Below the pieces are notes generated by a model. It had not been told where the DNA came from. It worked only from the letters and a program-made list of their open reading frames with translations, and made no database searches. From Pseudomonas sp. Seg1 (GTDB taxonomy: Bacteria; Pseudomonadota; Gammaproteobacteria; Pseudomonadales; Pseudomonadaceae), in NCBI RefSeq assembly GCF_018326005.1, contig NZ_AP021903.1, forward strand, positions 5,793,001-5,857,000: 64,000 nt of DNA, in the 5' to 3' direction. The first letter of the stretch is position 1, and each line of letters begins with the position of its first letter. Below are positions 47,947 to 59,216 of this stretch, piece by piece. The position numbers were made by a program, and so were the translations under genes.

Positions 47947-49344
47947 CTAGGCTTCGCAAGCAGCCCCGGCCGGGTTGTTCACCAGGCGTTCGAGGGTGTC
48001 GCGATCCACTAATTCTTTGTCCAGTTTGATGTAAACAGCCGCTTCGTCAGCGACTATTACTGCATCGGTTACCCCTACGAGGGCCTTGAGGCGCTCGACC
48101 AGACCCGCTTCGCGGATCGCCTCGGGCGACAACGGCAAGCGCAGACTCGTCACGTAGGGAGGTTCGCGCATGGTAACAGCAAAGGCCAGCCAAAGTGCAG
48201 CCAGCGCGGCGCATCCGAGGAACACAACCGACAGACCGCCATGCTGAAACAACCAGCCGCCGAGTATCCCGCCGAGTGCCGAACCGAGGAACTGGCTGGT
48301 GGAATACACGCCCATGGCCGTGCCCTTCCCGCCCGCCGGTGAAACCTTGCTGATCAGCGACGGCAATGAAGCTTCCAGCAGATTGAACGCGGTGAAAAAT
48401 ACCACCGTGCCGATCACCAGAGCCCGCAAGCTGTCACCGAACTGCCAGAAGAATAGCTCAGTGAGCATCAGCGTCATGACGGCGCCGAGCAAAACTCGTT
48501 TCATTTTGCGTTTCTTCTCGCCATAGATGATGAACGGGATCATGGCGAAGAACGAAATCAGCAATGCGGTGAGATAGACCCACCAGTGCTGCTCCTTGGG
48601 CAAACCGGCTTTTTCCACCAGCGCCAGAGGCAGCGCGACGAAGCTCGACATCAACATGGCATGTAATACAAATATGCCCAGATCGAGGCGCAGCAGGTCT
48701 GGATGCTTGAGCGTCGGCATCAACGCCTGACGCGCCACGCCGGACTCACGATGCTGCAGCGGCCCGGTGGATTTGGGCACCATGAACATGATGATCAGGA
48801 TACCGACCAGCGCCATGCCGCCGGTGGCCAGGAACAGGCCGGACAAACCGAATGCACGGGTCAACAACGGCCCGACGACCATGGCGACCGCGAACGACAG
48901 GCCAATGGTCATGCCGATCATCGCCATCGCTTTGGTGCGGTGCTGTTCACGGGTCAGGTCGGAGAGCAGCGCCATGACCGCTGCGGAAATCGCCCCGGCG
49001 CCCTGCAGGATCCGGCCGGCAATCACGCCCCAGATCGAGTCGGCCTGTGAGGCCAGCACACTGCCAAGGGCGAAGACGATCAGCCCCAGGTAAATCACCG
49101 GGCGACGGCCTATGCGGTCGGAAATGATCCCGAACGGAATCTGAAAAATCGCCTGGGTCAGGCCGTAAGCACCAATGGCCAACCCGATCAGGGCCGGCGT
49201 CGCGCCCGCCAGATCCATGCCATAGGTCGCCAGTACCGGCAACACCATGAACATGCCCAGCATACGGAAGGCGAACACCAGGGCCAGACCGCTCGCCGCG
49301 CGGGTCTCGCTGCCACTCATGCGTTCGCTGTGGGGATCGTGCAT
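47947..49344 (-). CDS. MFS transporter with C-terminal YajR-like domain
   Basis: 465 residues, twelve predicted helices. MFS markers: GAYGLTQAIFQIPFGIISDRIGRRPVI (motif A between helices 2 and 3), GRILQGAGAISAAVMALLSDLTREQHRTKAMA. After the last helix (~residue 390) comes a small soluble domain (SLRLPLSPEAIREAGLVERLKALVGVTDAVIVADEAAVYIKLDKELVDRDTL) resembling the ferredoxin-like YAM domain of E. coli YajR. Substrate unknown, probably a drug-type efflux. Divergent from uvrA; ssb follows it closely. Confidence 0.88.
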   Translation of the reverse strand: MHDPHSERMSGSETRAASGLALVFAFRMLGMFMVLPVLATYGMDLAGATPALIGLAIGAYGLTQAIFQIPFGIISDRIGRRPVIYLGLIVFALGSVLASQADSIWGVIAGRILQGAGAISAAVMALLSDLTREQHRTKAMAMIGMTIGLSFAVAMVVGPLLTRAFGLSGLFLATGGMALVGILIIMFMVPKSTGPLQHRESGVARQALMPTLKHPDLLRLDLGIFVLHAMLMSSFVALPLALVEKAGLPKEQHWWVYLTALLISFFAMIPFIIYGEKKRKMKRVLLGAVMTLMLTELFFWQFGDSLRALVIGTVVFFTAFNLLEASLPSLISKVSPAGGKGTAMGVYSTSQFLGSALGGILGGWLFQHGGLSVVFLGCAALAALWLAFAVTMREPPYVTSLRLPLSPEAIREAGLVERLKALVGVTDAVIVADEAAVYIKLDKELVDRDTLERLVNNPAGAACEA

Positions 49345-49535
49345 GGAAAAACCTCATGTGAACCGGCGGCGATTCTACCAGTCCCATCGAAAGACGGGGT
49401 ATATCGCGACGCTTTGCCACGCATAGATGAAACTCTCTTCATGCAGGGCAAAAAACGCTGTGCTTGATAGTGTGCATCCATCCAGTATTTGCCCGTATAC
49501 TCCTACGTTTTCGACGCCCGCCGAGCGAGGCCACT

Positions 49536-52370
49536 TTGGACAAGATCCTGATACGTGGGGCCCGTACCCACAACCTGAAGAACATCGACCTGACCCTGCC
49601 ACGGGACAAACTGATCGTCATCACCGGCCTGTCCGGATCCGGCAAGTCGTCCCTGGCGTTCGACACGCTGTACGCCGAAGGCCAGCGCCGCTATGTCGAA
49701 TCGCTGTCGGCCTATGCCCGGCAGTTCCTGTCGATGATGGAAAAGCCCGACGTCGACACCATCGAAGGGCTGTCGCCGGCCATCTCCATCGAACAGAAGT
49801 CGACCTCGCACAACCCGCGCTCCACGGTCGGCACCATCACCGAAATCTACGATTACCTGCGCCTGCTTTATGCACGCGTCGGGACGCCGCGCTGCCCGGA
49901 TCACGACATTCCACTGGAAGCGCAGACCGTCAGCCAGATGGTCGATCTGGTGCTGGCTCAGCCGGAAGGCAGCAAACTGATGCTGCTGGCGCCGGTGATC
50001 CGTGAGCGCAAAGGCGAGCACCTGTCGGTGTTTGAAGAGCTGCGTGCGCAGGGCTTCGTCCGCGCCCGGGTCAACGGCCGGATCTGCGAGCTTGACGAGC
50101 TGCCGAAACTGGATAAACAGAAGAAGCATTCGATTGATGTGATCGTCGACCGCTTCAAGGTTCGCGCCGACCTGCAGCAACGTCTGGCCGAGTCCTTCGA
50201 GACCGCACTGAAACTGGCCGACGGTATCGCCCTGGTGGCACCGATGGACGACGAGCCGGGCGAAGAAATGATCTTCTCCGCGCGTTTCGCCTGCCCGATC
50301 TGTGGTCATGCGATCAGCGAACTGGAGCCGAAGCTGTTCTCCTTCAACAACCCGGCCGGCGCCTGCCCGACTTGCGATGGTCTGGGGGTGAAGCAGTTCT
50401 TCGACATCAAACGACTGGTCAATGGTGACCTGACGCTGGCCGAAGGCGCGATTCGCGGCTGGGACAGGCGCAACGTCTATTACTTCCAGATGCTAGGCTC
50501 ACTGGCCTCGCATTACGGCTTCAGTCTGGAAGTACCGTTCAACGAACTGCCGGCCGATCAGCAAAAGTTCATCCTGCACGGCAGCGGCTCGCAGAACGTC
50601 GACTTCAAATACCTGAATGACCGTGGCGACATCGTCAAGCGCTCGCATCCGTTCGAAGGCATCGTGCCCAACCTTGAGCGCCGCTACCGCGAAACCGAAT
50701 CGGCGAGCGTGCGTGAAGAGCTGGCGAAGTTCCTCAGCACCCAGTCTTGCCCGGACTGCCGCGGTACCCGTCTGCGTCGTGAGGCACGTCACGTGTGGGT
50801 AGGCGAGAAAACGCTGCCAGCGGTCACCAACCTGCCAATCGGCGATGCTTGCGAGTACTTCGGCGAGCTGAAGATGACCGGCCGTCGCGGCGAGATCGCC
50901 GACAAGATCCTCAAGGAAATCCGCGAGCGCCTGCAGTTCCTGGTCAACGTCGGCCTCGATTATCTGTCGCTGGATCGCAGTGCCGACACGTTGTCCGGGG
51001 GTGAGGCACAACGGATTCGGCTGGCCAGCCAGATCGGCGCCGGCCTCGTAGGTGTGCTGTACATCCTCGACGAACCGTCCATTGGTCTGCATCAGCGCGA
51101 TAACGACCGACTGCTCGGCACGCTCAAGCATCTTCGCGACATCGGTAACACGGTGATCGTGGTCGAGCACGACGAAGACGCGATTCGTCTGGCCGACTAC
51201 GTTGTGGATATCGGTCCGGGCGCCGGTGTACATGGCGGGCAGATTGTCGCCGAAGGTACGCCGGCCGAAGTCATGGCGCACCCGGACTCCCTTACCGGCA
51301 AATACCTGTCGGGGCGGGTGAAGATCGAAGTGCCGGCCAAGCGCACACCGCGCAACAAGAAGCAGGTTCTGGCACTAAAGGGCGCGCGCGGCAACAACTT
51401 GCGCAACGTGGACCTCGAGATTCCGATTGGCTTGCTCACTTGCGTGACTGGCGTGTCCGGTTCGGGCAAATCGACGCTGATCAACAACACGCTGTTCCCG
51501 CTGAGCGCCACTGCTCTCAATGGCGCGACTACGCTGGAAGCCGCGGCGCACGACAGCATCAAAGGTCTGGAACATCTCGACAAAGTCGTCGATATCGACC
51601 AGAGCCCGATTGGCCGTACCCCGCGTTCCAACCCGGCGACTTACACCGGCCTGTTCACACCGATTCGCGAACTGTTCGCCGGCGTACCGGAATCGCGCTC
51701 CCGCGGTTACGGCCCGGGGCGTTTCTCGTTCAACGTCAAGGGTGGTCGGTGCGAGGCGTGCCAGGGCGATGGCTTGATCAAAGTGGAAATGCACTTCCTG
51801 CCGGACATCTACGTGCCGTGCGACGTGTGCAAGAGCAAGCGCTACAACCGCGAAACCCTTGAGATCAAGTACAAGGGCAAGAGCATCCACGAAACCCTCG
51901 AGATGACCATCGAGGAAGCCCGGGTGTTCTTTGACGCGGTGCCGGCGCTGGCGCGCAAGCTGCAAACGTTGATGGATGTCGGCCTGTCCTACATCAAGCT
52001 CGGGCAATCGGCGACGACCCTGTCCGGCGGTGAGGCGCAGCGGGTCAAGCTGTCTCGCGAGCTGTCGAAACGCGACACCGGCAAGACGCTGTACATCCTC
52101 GATGAGCCGACCACCGGTCTGCACTTCGCCGATATTCAGCAATTGCTCGACGTACTGCACCGTCTGCGCGATCACGGCAACACTGTGGTGGTGATCGAGC
52201 ACAATCTGGATGTGATCAAAACCGCCGACTGGCTGGTCGACCTCGGGCCAGAAGGTGGCTCCAAAGGTGGACAGATCATTGCCACCGGTACGCCGGAGCA
52301 AGTGGCCGAGATGAAGCAGTCTCACACCGGCCATTACCTCAAGCCGTTGCTGATCCGCGATCGTGCATAA
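49536..52370 (+). CDS. uvrA: Excinuclease ABC subunit A
   Basis: 944 residues from TTG 49536, seven bases after GAGG; the longer frame adds 24 residues that lack family pattern. Two ABC ATPase modules: Walker [10 protein letters not shown] (~31-39) and GVSGSGKST, signatures [16 protein letters not shown] and [15 protein letters not shown]. Zinc sites: CPIC...CPTC and CEAC...CDVC. It scans DNA for lesions with UvrB in nucleotide-excision repair. I looked for a LexA box (CTG-N10-CAG) in the 191-base gap before it and saw none. Confidence 0.98.
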   Translation: MDKILIRGARTHNLKNIDLTLPRDKLIVITGLSGSGKSSLAFDTLYAEGQRRYVESLSAYARQFLSMMEKPDVDTIEGLSPAISIEQKSTSHNPRSTVGTITEIYDYLRLLYARVGTPRCPDHDIPLEAQTVSQMVDLVLAQPEGSKLMLLAPVIRERKGEHLSVFEELRAQGFVRARVNGRICELDELPKLDKQKKHSIDVIVDRFKVRADLQQRLAESFETALKLADGIALVAPMDDEPGEEMIFSARFACPICGHAISELEPKLFSFNNPAGACPTCDGLGVKQFFDIKRLVNGDLTLAEGAIRGWDRRNVYYFQMLGSLASHYGFSLEVPFNELPADQQKFILHGSGSQNVDFKYLNDRGDIVKRSHPFEGIVPNLERRYRETESASVREELAKFLSTQSCPDCRGTRLRREARHVWVGEKTLPAVTNLPIGDACEYFGELKMTGRRGEIADKILKEIRERLQFLVNVGLDYLSLDRSADTLSGGEAQRIRLASQIGAGLVGVLYILDEPSIGLHQRDNDRLLGTLKHLRDIGNTVIVVEHDEDAIRLADYVVDIGPGAGVHGGQIVAEGTPAEVMAHPDSLTGKYLSGRVKIEVPAKRTPRNKKQVLALKGARGNNLRNVDLEIPIGLLTCVTGVSGSGKSTLINNTLFPLSATALNGATTLEAAAHDSIKGLEHLDKVVDIDQSPIGRTPRSNPATYTGLFTPIRELFAGVPESRSRGYGPGRFSFNVKGGRCEACQGDGLIKVEMHFLPDIYVPCDVCKSKRYNRETLEIKYKGKSIHETLEMTIEEARVFFDAVPALARKLQTLMDVGLSYIKLGQSATTLSGGEAQRVKLSRELSKRDTGKTLYILDEPTTGLHFADIQQLLDVLHRLRDHGNTVVVIEHNLDVIKTADWLVDLGPEGGSKGGQIIATGTPEQVAEMKQSHTGHYLKPLLIRDRA

Positions 52371-52382
52371 ACAACGGACATG

Positions 52383-52422
52383 AAAAAGCCCCTGTCACTT
52401 CATCAGTGACAGGGGCTTTTTT
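52383..52422. terminator. Bidirectional terminator between uvrA and ftnA
   Basis: A5, GCCCCTGTCACT, loop TCATC, AGTGACAGGGGC, T6: a perfect 12-bp stem with A and T runs on either side, between convergent genes. Confidence 0.95.
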
Positions 52423-52435
52423 GTATCTGTGGCAA

Positions 52436-52900
52436 TCAGGTGTGGGATTGCAGGTAGTTCTCGAGACCGATCAGCTTGATCAGACCCAACTGCTTTTCCA
52501 GCCAGTAGGTGTGATCTTCTTCAGTGTCGTTGAGCTGAACCCGCAGAATCTCACGGCTGACGTAGTCTTTGTGCAGTTCGCAAAGCTCAATGCCTTTGCA
52601 CAGCGCAGCGCGGACTTTGTATTCGAGACGCAGATCCGCTTCGAGCATCTCCGGCACGGTGGTGCCGACATCCAGATCATCTGGACGCATGCGCGGGGTG
52701 CCTTCAAGCATCAGAATGCGGCGCATCAACGCATCAGCGTGACCAGCCTCTTCTTCCATTTCATGGTTGATTCGCTCGTAGAGCTTGGTGAACCCCCAGT
52801 CCTCATACATCCGCGAATGAACGAAATATTGGTCACGCGCGGCCAGTTCGCCGGTCAGCAACGTGTTGAGGTAATCGATAACGTCTGGGTGGCCTTGCAT
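52436..52900 (-). CDS. ftnA: Bacterial ferritin FtnA (often called BfrA)
   Basis: 154 residues from ATG 52900; the longer frame has no support. Four-helix ferritin fold with ferroxidase residues in [13 protein letters not shown] (Glu18), [15 protein letters not shown] (Glu51, His54) and [12 protein letters not shown]. Residue 52, the haem-binding Met of bacterioferritins, is Ala here, so the protein should not bind haem at that site. This matches P. aeruginosa PA4235, shown to be a haem-free ferritin though first named bfrA. It stores iron. katA lies next on the same strand, as in P. aeruginosa. Confidence 0.93.
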   Translation of the reverse strand: MQGHPDVIDYLNTLLTGELAARDQYFVHSRMYEDWGFTKLYERINHEMEEEAGHADALMRRILMLEGTPRMRPDDLDVGTTVPEMLEADLRLEYKVRAALCKGIELCELHKDYVSREILRVQLNDTEEDHTYWLEKQLGLIKLIGLENYLQSHT

Positions 52901-53016
52901 CGCCCTACATCTCCCTGCTTGAAAGTCTGTAGTTTGAACCAAGCTGACTGGAAGGTCACCCACTTCGCGCAATAAAAGCGAAGATATTCTTAGAAAAGCA
53001 GCCTAAATAACGCAAA

Positions 53017-53038
53017 AACCGCCCAAATGAGGGCGGTT
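53017..53038 (-). terminator. Terminator of katA
   Basis: AACCGCCC, loop AAATGA, GGGCGGTT on the plus strand; on the minus strand it is followed by TTTTGCG. It lies 12 bases past the katA stop and before ftnA, so the two genes probably have separate transcripts. Confidence 0.88.
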
Positions 53039-53049
53039 CTGCTTCTCGT

Positions 53050-54504
53050 TTAGACTTCGTTAAGCTGTACGTTGAGCAGCTTTGCGATTGCTTCTCCATA
53101 CGCCGGATCGGCTTTGTAGAAATGCTGCAACTGGCGATCAACGACATCACTGGAAACACTGGCCATCGCACCGGCAATGTTGCTCACCAACAGCGCTTTC
53201 TGATCGTCGCTCATCAGACGGAACAGCGCGCCGGCATGGCTGTAGTAATCGGTATCTTCACGGTGATCGTAACGATCCGCTGCACCGCTCAGGGCCAATG
53301 CCGGCTCAGCGTAATGCGGCGCTTGCTTCGGCGACTCGATGTAGCTGTTCGGCTCGTAGTTAGGCGCTGCCCCACCGTTGCTGCCGAAAGCCATCGAACC
53401 ATCGCGCTGGTAGGTATTCACCGGGCTACGGGGTGCGTTGACCGGCAGTTGCTGGTGATTGGTACCGACGCGGTAGCGATGGGCATCGGCGTATGCGAAC
53501 ACGCGGCCCTGAAGCATGCGATCCGGCGACAGACCGACGCCAGGCACCATGTTGCTTGGGCCAAATGCCGCTTGCTCGACCTCGGCGAAATAGTTGAGCG
53601 GATTACGATTCAGTTCAAGCTCACCTACTTCGATCAGCGGAAACTCTTTCTGCGACCAGGTCTTGGTTACGTCGAACGGATTCTCGTAATGCGCCGCTGC
53701 TTGAGCTTCGGTCATGATCTGGATGCACACGCGCCATTTTGGGAAGTCCCCGCGCTCAATGGCTTCGAAAAGATCACGTTGTGCGTAGTCAGGATCGGTG
53801 CCCGCCAGACGAGCAGCATCTGCAGGCGCGAGGTTCTTGATCCCTTGTTTGGTTTTGTAGTGCCACTTGACCCAATGACGCTCACCTTTGGCGCTGATCA
53901 GGCTGTAAGTGTGACTGCCGAAGCCGTGCATGTGACGGTAGCCGTCCGGGATGCCGCGATCGGAAAACAGAATGGTGACCTGATGCAGCGCCTCGGGCGA
54001 ATGCGACCAGAAATCCCACATCATTTGCGCACTTTTCAGATTGCTCTGCGGGAGGCGTTTCTGTGTATGGATGAAATCCGGGAATTTCAGCGGGTCACGA
54101 ATGAAGAACACCGGCGTGTTGTTACCAACGATGTCCCAGTTGCCTTCTTCGGTATAGAACTTCAGTGCAAAGCCGCGCGGATCACGTTCAGTGTCGGCCG
54201 AACCGCGCTCGCCACCTACGGTTGAAAAACGCAGGAACGTCGGAGTTTGTTTGCCGACAGCTTCGAACAGCTTGGCACTTGTGTACTCGGTGATGTCGCG
54301 AGTGACAGTGAAAGTGCCGTAAGCACCCGAGCCTTTAGCGTGTACTCGGCGCTCAGGGATGTTTTCACGGTTGAAATGGGCAAGCTTCTCGATCAGGTGA
54401 AAATCGTCGAGCAGCAGCGGGCCACGTGGACCGGCGGAGCGAGAATTCTGGTTATCAGCGACAGGTGCGCCACTGGCGGTCGTAAGCGTTTTGATCTGGC
54501 TCAT
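53050..54504 (-). CDS. katA: Catalase, small-subunit monofunctional type
   Basis: 484 residues. Haem-pocket residues: distal His in [15 protein letters not shown], Asn in [14 protein letters not shown], and proximal Tyr in [14 protein letters not shown]. The length and [17 protein letters not shown] opening are of the small-subunit clade (clade 3) KatA, main catalase of P. aeruginosa. No signal peptide. It degrades hydrogen peroxide. An OxyR-like half-site lies ~106 bases before the start. Confidence 0.97.
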   Translation of the reverse strand: MSQIKTLTTASGAPVADNQNSRSAGPRGPLLLDDFHLIEKLAHFNRENIPERRVHAKGSGAYGTFTVTRDITEYTSAKLFEAVGKQTPTFLRFSTVGGERGSADTERDPRGFALKFYTEEGNWDIVGNNTPVFFIRDPLKFPDFIHTQKRLPQSNLKSAQMMWDFWSHSPEALHQVTILFSDRGIPDGYRHMHGFGSHTYSLISAKGERHWVKWHYKTKQGIKNLAPADAARLAGTDPDYAQRDLFEAIERGDFPKWRVCIQIMTEAQAAAHYENPFDVTKTWSQKEFPLIEVGELELNRNPLNYFAEVEQAAFGPSNMVPGVGLSPDRMLQGRVFAYADAHRYRVGTNHQQLPVNAPRSPVNTYQRDGSMAFGSNGGAAPNYEPNSYIESPKQAPHYAEPALALSGAADRYDHREDTDYYSHAGALFRLMSDDQKALLVSNIAGAMASVSSDVVDRQLQHFYKADPAYGEAIAKLLNVQLNEV

Positions 54505-54609
54505 ACGGTCTTCTTCCTCTGTCAGTCTTGAAACTGCCGGCTAATCGGCTTGCTGAGAAGTATTGATCATCCATGTGACACCTACAAATTCATTAACTTG
54601 TAGACATCG

Positions 54610-54624
54610 ATAGATAATTACTAA
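54610..54624. promoter_or_regulatory. OxyR-like half-site upstream of katA
   Basis: ATAG-N7-CTAA fits the OxyR half-site ATAG-N7-CTAT at seven of eight fixed bases. It lies in the AT-rich stretch 54540-54660 between katA and rplQ. I could not find a second half-site with the expected spacing, so the call is weak. Confidence 0.3.
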
Positions 54625-54700
54625 TTATGTTTCTCAGCACATAGTGACAACAGAACAGTGTCAGAAGCTTGTACGAACAGCGCATTTTCTAGCGGACACA

Positions 54701-54727
54701 AAAAACCGGGCACTAGGCCCGGTTTTT
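54701..54727 (-). terminator. Terminator of the alpha operon
   Basis: A5CCGGGC, loop ACTAG, GCCCGGT5, 18 bases past the rplQ stop. Symmetric A and T runs would let it work both ways. Confidence 0.93.
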
Positions 54728-54744
54728 CGTTTCAGACTGACGTC

Positions 54745-55131
54745 TTACTCGGCGGATACAGCTTCGCCAGCAGTAGCACGATCAACCAACTCGACGTACG
54801 CCATAGGCGCGTTGTCGCCAGCGCGGAAACCGCACTTGAGGATGCGCAGGTAGCCACCCTCACGGGTAGCGTAACGCTTGCCCAGGTCGTTGAAGAGCTT
54901 ACCAACGATAGCTTTCGAACGAGTACGGTCGAAAGCCAGACGGCGGTTAGCCAGGCTGTCTGTCTTGGCCAGAGTGATCAGCGGCTCGGCAACGCGGCGC
55001 AGTTCTTTGGCTTTTGGCAGAGTAGTTTTGATCAGCTCGTGCTCGAACAGCGACACCGCCATGTTTTGGAACATGGCCTTGCGGTGCGAGCTGGTGCGGC
55101 TCAGGTGACGACCACTTTTACGATGACGCAT
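54745..55131 (-). CDS. rplQ: 50S ribosomal protein L17
   Basis: 128 residues. [32 protein letters not shown] is the invariant L17 opening, and the typical [25 protein letters not shown] segment follows. Sits near the exit of the large subunit tunnel. Last gene of the alpha operon (rpsM-rpsK-rpsD-rpoA-rplQ), 42 bases after rpoA, with a terminator just beyond. Confidence 0.99.
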
Positions 55132-55173
55132 GGTTCATTCCTTACCAAACACTACGTTCGGTGATTACGACGA

Positions 55174-56175
55174 TCAGGCAGTCGCCTTGTCGTCCTTCTT
55201 AAGACTTGCAGGCGGCCAGTTGTCGAGGCGCATGCCGAGGGACAGACCGCGGGAGGCCAGAACGTCCTTGATTTCAGTCAAGGATTTCTTGCCCAGGTTC
55301 GGAGTCTTCAACAGCTCTACTTCGGTACGCTGAATCAGGTCGCCGATGTAGTAGATGTTTTCCGCCTTAAGGCAGTTAGCCGAACGTACAGTCAGTTCCA
55401 GATCGTCAACCGGGCGAAGCAGGATCGGATCGATCTCGTCTTCCTGCTCGACAACCACTGGCTCACTGTCACCTTTGAGGTCGACGAACGCAGCCAACTG
55501 CTGTTGCAGGATGGTTGCAGCGCGGCGAATAGCCTCTTCAGGATCCAGAGTACCGTTGGTTTCCAGATCAATAACCAGCTTGTCCAGGTTGGTACGCTGC
55601 TCGACACGGGCGTTTTCCACCACGTATGCGATACGGCGAACCGGGCTGAACGAAGAGTCGAGCTGCAAGCGACCGATGCTGCGGCTTTCATCTTCATCGC
55701 TCTGACGCGAGTCGGCTGGTTCATAACCACGACCACGAGCTACGGTGAGCTTCATGTTCAGGGCGCCGTTAGACGCCAGGTTAGCGATTACGTGATCGGG
55801 ATTAACGATCTCGACATCATGATCCAGCTGAATATCGGCAGCGGTAACCACCCCCGAACCCTTCTTCGACAAGGTCAGCGTAACTTCGTCACGACCGTGC
55901 AGCTTGATGGCCAGACCTTTAAGGTTCAACAGGATTTCAATTACGTCTTCCTGTACACCTTCGATGGCGCTGTACTCGTGGAGCACACCGTCAATCTCGG
56001 CCTCGACTACTGCGCAGCCGGGCATTGAGGACAACAGGATGCGTCGCAGCGCGTTGCCCAGGGTGTGGCCAAAACCACGCTCGAGAGGCTCGAGAGTGAT
56101 CTTGGCGCGGGTTGGACTGACAACCTGCACATCAATATGGCGGGGTGTCAGGAACTCATTTACCGAAATCTGCAT
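55174..56175 (-). CDS. rpoA: RNA polymerase alpha subunit
   Basis: 333 residues. N-terminal assembly domain with [26 protein letters not shown]; flexible linker ([14 protein letters not shown]); C-terminal domain with [51 protein letters not shown], which contacts UP elements and activators. It starts polymerase assembly as a dimer. Its place between rpsD and rplQ links polymerase and ribosome supply. Confidence 0.99.
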   Translation of the reverse strand: MQISVNEFLTPRHIDVQVVSPTRAKITLEPLERGFGHTLGNALRRILLSSMPGCAVVEAEIDGVLHEYSAIEGVQEDVIEILLNLKGLAIKLHGRDEVTLTLSKKGSGVVTAADIQLDHDVEIVNPDHVIANLASNGALNMKLTVARGRGYEPADSRQSDEDESRSIGRLQLDSSFSPVRRIAYVVENARVEQRTNLDKLVIDLETNGTLDPEEAIRRAATILQQQLAAFVDLKGDSEPVVVEQEDEIDPILLRPVDDLELTVRSANCLKAENIYYIGDLIQRTEVELLKTPNLGKKSLTEIKDVLASRGLSLGMRLDNWPPASLKKDDKATA

Positions 56176-56197
56176 GGATGCACCTATTTTCTAGCCC

Positions 56198-56818
56198 TTA
56201 CTTGGAGTAGAGCTCGACAATCAGGCTTTCGTTGATGTCGGCGGACAGATCACTGCGAGCAGGAACGTTCTTGAAAACGCCCGACTTCTTCTCAGTGTCT
56301 ACTTCTACCCATTCTACGCGGCCACGTTGGGCACACAGATCGAGAGCTTGGACAATGCGAAGTTGGTTTTTTGCTTTCTCGCGAACTGCAACCACGTCAC
56401 CAGCACGAACCTGATACGACGGAACGTTTACGGTCTGACCGTTAACGCTGATCGACTTGTGCGATACCAGCTGACGGGATTCGGCACGAGTCGAACCAAA
56501 GCCCATACGGTATACAACGTTGTCCAGACGGCATTCGAGCAGTTGCAGCAGGTTTTCACCGGTTGCACCTTTCTTGCCAGCAGCTTCTTTGTAGTAGCCA
56601 CTGAACTGACGCTCGAGAACGCCGTAGATACGACGGACCTTCTGCTTTTCACGCAGTTGGGTGCCGTAATCGGACTGGCGACCGCGGCGTTGGCCGTGGA
56701 TACCAGGTGCTGCTTCAATGTTGCACTTCGATTCGATCGCGCGCACGCCGCTCTTCAGGAAGAGATCGGTGCCTTCGCGACGAGCGAGTTTGCATTTTGG
56801 ACCAATGTAACGAGCCAT
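56198..56818 (-). CDS. rpsD: 30S ribosomal protein S4
   Basis: 206 residues. [24 protein letters not shown] and the S4 RNA-binding domain ([35 protein letters not shown]) are clear. S4 starts assembly of the 30S body and in E. coli represses the alpha operon by binding the rpsM leader. The N-terminal part has a single Cys (PKCK), not the four of the zinc form. 22 bases before rpoA. Confidence 0.99.
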   Translation of the reverse strand: MARYIGPKCKLARREGTDLFLKSGVRAIESKCNIEAAPGIHGQRRGRQSDYGTQLREKQKVRRIYGVLERQFSGYYKEAAGKKGATGENLLQLLECRLDNVVYRMGFGSTRAESRQLVSHKSISVNGQTVNVPSYQVRAGDVVAVREKAKNQLRIVQALDLCAQRGRVEWVEVDTEKKSGVFKNVPARSDLSADINESLIVELYSK

Positions 56819-56836
56819 TCTTTACAATCTCCTGGA

Positions 56837-57226
56837 TTACACGCGGCGCTTCTTCGGCGGACGGCACCCGTTGTGCGGGATTGGCGTCACGTCGGTGATG
56901 CTGGCGATCTTGTAGCCACAGCCGTTCAAAGCGCGGACTGCGGATTCACGACCTGGACCTGGACCCTTGACGTTAACGTCGAGGTTTTTCAGGCCGTATT
57001 CCAGCGCAGCTTGACCAGCACGTTCAGCAGCTACTTGAGCAGCAAACGGGGTGGACTTGCGGGAACCGCGGAAACCCGAACCACCGGAGGTAGCCCAGGA
57101 AAGAGCGTTACCTTGACGGTCGGTAATGGTCACGATGGTGTTGTTAAAAGATGCATGGATGTGGGCGATGCCATCAACCACTGTCTTTTTAACTTTTTTA
57201 CGAGGACGAGCAGCAGGTTTTGCCAT
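56837..57226 (-). CDS. rpsK: 30S ribosomal protein S11
   Basis: 129 residues. Basic N-terminus ([16 protein letters not shown]), then [50 protein letters not shown] and the tail [16 protein letters not shown], all typical of S11. It lies in the 30S platform and contacts mRNA near the E site. 18 bases before rpsD. Confidence 0.99.
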   Translation of the reverse strand: MAKPAARPRKKVKKTVVDGIAHIHASFNNTIVTITDRQGNALSWATSGGSGFRGSRKSTPFAAQVAAERAGQAALEYGLKNLDVNVKGPGPGRESAVRALNGCGYKIASITDVTPIPHNGCRPPKKRRV

Positions 57227-57256
57227 GATTAAATTCCTGTCGATTCGCTGGGGCGA

Positions 57257-57613
57257 TTACTTGCGGATCGGCTTACGCGGACCTTTACGGGTACGCGCGT
57301 TGGTCTTGGTACGCTGACCGCGTACTGGCAGACCACGACGATGACGCAGACCGCGATAGCAACCGAGGTCCATCAAGCGCTTGATTTTCATGTTGATTTC
57401 GCGACGCAGGTCACCTTCAGTGGTGAACTTCGCCACTTCGCCACGCAGCTGTTCAATTTGCTCGTCGCTCAGATCTTTGATCTTTGCTGCTGGGTTTACC
57501 CCAGTCACTGCACAGATCTTCTGCGCAGTAGTGCGACCAACACCATAGATGTAGGTCAGCGAGATAACAGTATGCTTGTTATCTGGAATGTTAACGCCTG
57601 CAATACGGGCCAT
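57257..57613 (-). CDS. rpsM: 30S ribosomal protein S13
   Basis: 118 residues. [34 protein letters not shown] and the basic tail [28 protein letters not shown] are typical. It forms bridges to the 50S head region. First gene of the alpha operon; a good promoter lies 60-88 bases upstream of its start, leaving a leader of roughly 50 bases where S4 might bind. Confidence 0.99.
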   Translation of the reverse strand: MARIAGVNIPDNKHTVISLTYIYGVGRTTAQKICAVTGVNPAAKIKDLSDEQIEQLRGEVAKFTTEGDLRREINMKIKRLMDLGCYRGLRHRRGLPVRGQRTKTNARTRKGPRKPIRK

Positions 57614-57672
57614 TCAGTGGGACTCCAATTGACAGCTACCTACGCCCCGGAAGCCAAGAAATAGGGCGCGAG

Positions 57673-57701
57673 ATAATATCGCTGTAATAACAAATAATCA
57701 A
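57673..57701 (-). promoter_or_regulatory. Sigma-70 promoter of the alpha operon
   Basis: On the minus strand TTGATT (57701-57696), 17 bases, TATTAT (57678-57673): close to the TTGACA-N17-TATAAT consensus. It starts one base after the hairpin that ends the preceding spc operon. Predicted start near 57665, about 50 bases before rpsM. Confidence 0.7.
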
Positions 57702-57725
57702 CCCGGTAGCGCACTAGCTACCGGG
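57702..57725 (-). terminator. Hairpin after rpmJ, likely spc operon terminator
   Basis: CCCGGTAGC, six-base loop, GCTACCGGG: a perfect 9-bp stem 19 bases past the rpmJ stop. On the minus strand TTGATTATTTGTTATT follows, U-rich but not a pure run, so read-through into rpsM may be substantial. Confidence 0.75.
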
Positions 57726-57743
57726 CTTGAAGCACAATCACAC

Positions 57744-57860
57744 TCAGCCTTGGCGCTGTTTGTGACGCGGTTCCGCGCTGCAAATTACTCGAACAACACC
57801 TTCGCGGCGAATAATCTTGCAGTTACGGCACAGCTTTTTCACCGATGCACGAACTTTCAT
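57744..57860 (-). CDS. rpmJ: 50S ribosomal protein L36
   Basis: 38 residues, starting [20 protein letters not shown] from ATG 57860 and ending EPRHKQRQG before TGA. Cys11, Cys14, Cys27 and His33 form the zinc knuckle, so it is the zinc-binding (C+) type. Many pseudomonads keep a zinc-free copy elsewhere under Zur control; none is seen in this window. Lies 27 bases after secY as the last spc operon gene. Confidence 0.97.
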
Positions 57861-57887
57861 CACCAACTCCTCGAACCTTATGGGTAC

Positions 57888-59216
57888 TCAGCGCAACATG
57901 CCGCTGCCGTAACCCTTCAGGTTGGCTTTCTTCATCAGGGATTCGTACTGGTGCGAAACGAGGTGCGATTGTACTTGGGACATGAAGTCCATCACAACCA
58001 CGACCACGATCAGCAACGAGGTCCCGCCAAGGTAGAACGGAACGTTTGCTGCAACCACCAGGAACTGGGGCAACAGGCACACGGCCGTCATGTAAAGAGC
58101 ACCGAACATGGTCAAGCGAGTCAGAACGCCATCAATGTAGCGCGCAGACTGCTCACCTGGACGGATGCCCGGAATAAAGGCACCGGACTTCTTCAGGTTT
58201 TCCGCTACGTCTTTCGGATTGAACATCAACGCCGTATAGAAGAAGCAGAAGAAAATAATCCCTGCACTAAACAGCAGAATATTCAACGGCTGACCAGGAG
58301 CGATCGACTGCGAGATGTCCTGCAACCAGCCCATACCTTCAGACTGACCAAACCAGGCACCCAACGAAGCCGGGAACAGCAAAATGCTGCTCGCGAAAAT
58401 AGCCGGAATAACACCGGCCATGTTCACCTTCAGCGGCAAGTGGCTTGTCTGCGCAGCAAAAACCTTGCGGCCCTGCTGACGCTTGGCGTAGTGAACAGCA
58501 ATACGACGCTGACCACGCTCAATGAACACCACGAAACCGATAATCGCTACTGCCAGCAAACCGATGGCAACCAAGGCGAAGATGTTGATATCACCCTGAC
58601 GCGCAGACTCGAAAGACTGCCCGATTGCTCTCGGAAGACCGGCGACGATACCCGAAAAAATCAACATCGAGATACCGTTGCCTACACCACGCTCAGTAAT
58701 CTGCTCACCCAGCCACATCATGAACATCGCACCAGCCACAAATGTGGATACCGCGACGAAATGGAAGCCAAAGTCACCAGTGAACGCAACGCCCTGCCCC
58801 GCCAGACCAATGGACATACCAATAGCCTGAACGAGAGCGAGGACGACGGTGCCGTAGCGGGTGTACTGGCTAATCTTGCGACGGCCAGCTTCACCTTCCT
58901 TCTTCAACTGCTCCAGCTGCGGGCTGACGGCGGTCATCAGTTGCATGATGATCGATGCCGAAATGTACGGCATGATCCCCAGTGCAAAGATGCTCATCCG
59001 TTCCAGCGCGCCGCCGGAAAACATGTTGAACAAGCTAAGAATGGTCCCCTCATTCTGTCGAAACAGGTCTGCGAGTCGGTCCGGGTTGATACCTGGAACC
59101 GGGATGTGTGCGCCTATTCGGTAGACGATAATCGCCAGGAACAGAAAACGCAGACGAGCCCAGAGTTCAGACATACCGCCTTTGCCGAGCGCAGAGAGAG
59201 CACCTTGCTTAGCCAT
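57888..59216 (-). CDS. secY: Protein translocase subunit SecY
   Basis: 442 residues, ten membrane helices. Starts [36 protein letters not shown] and carries [41 protein letters not shown] and the late [17 protein letters not shown], as in all SecY. It is the channel of the Sec system in the inner membrane. Stop of rplO touches its start (59217/59216), so they are coupled. A 724-codon plus-strand frame across this region is a shadow. Confidence 0.99.
   Translation of the reverse strand: MAKQGALSALGKGGMSELWARLRFLFLAIIVYRIGAHIPVPGINPDRLADLFRQNEGTILSLFNMFSGGALERMSIFALGIMPYISASIIMQLMTAVSPQLEQLKKEGEAGRRKISQYTRYGTVVLALVQAIGMSIGLAGQGVAFTGDFGFHFVAVSTFVAGAMFMMWLGEQITERGVGNGISMLIFSGIVAGLPRAIGQSFESARQGDINIFALVAIGLLAVAIIGFVVFIERGQRRIAVHYAKRQQGRKVFAAQTSHLPLKVNMAGVIPAIFASSILLFPASLGAWFGQSEGMGWLQDISQSIAPGQPLNILLFSAGIIFFCFFYTALMFNPKDVAENLKKSGAFIPGIRPGEQSARYIDGVLTRLTMFGALYMTAVCLLPQFLVVAANVPFYLGGTSLLIVVVVVMDFMSQVQSHLVSHQYESLMKKANLKGYGSGMLR

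Noticed and set aside
49345..49535. LexA box in front of uvrA
   Set aside because: No CTG-N10-CAG palindrome found; only a weak AGTAT/ATACT symmetry that overlaps a -10-like TATACT.
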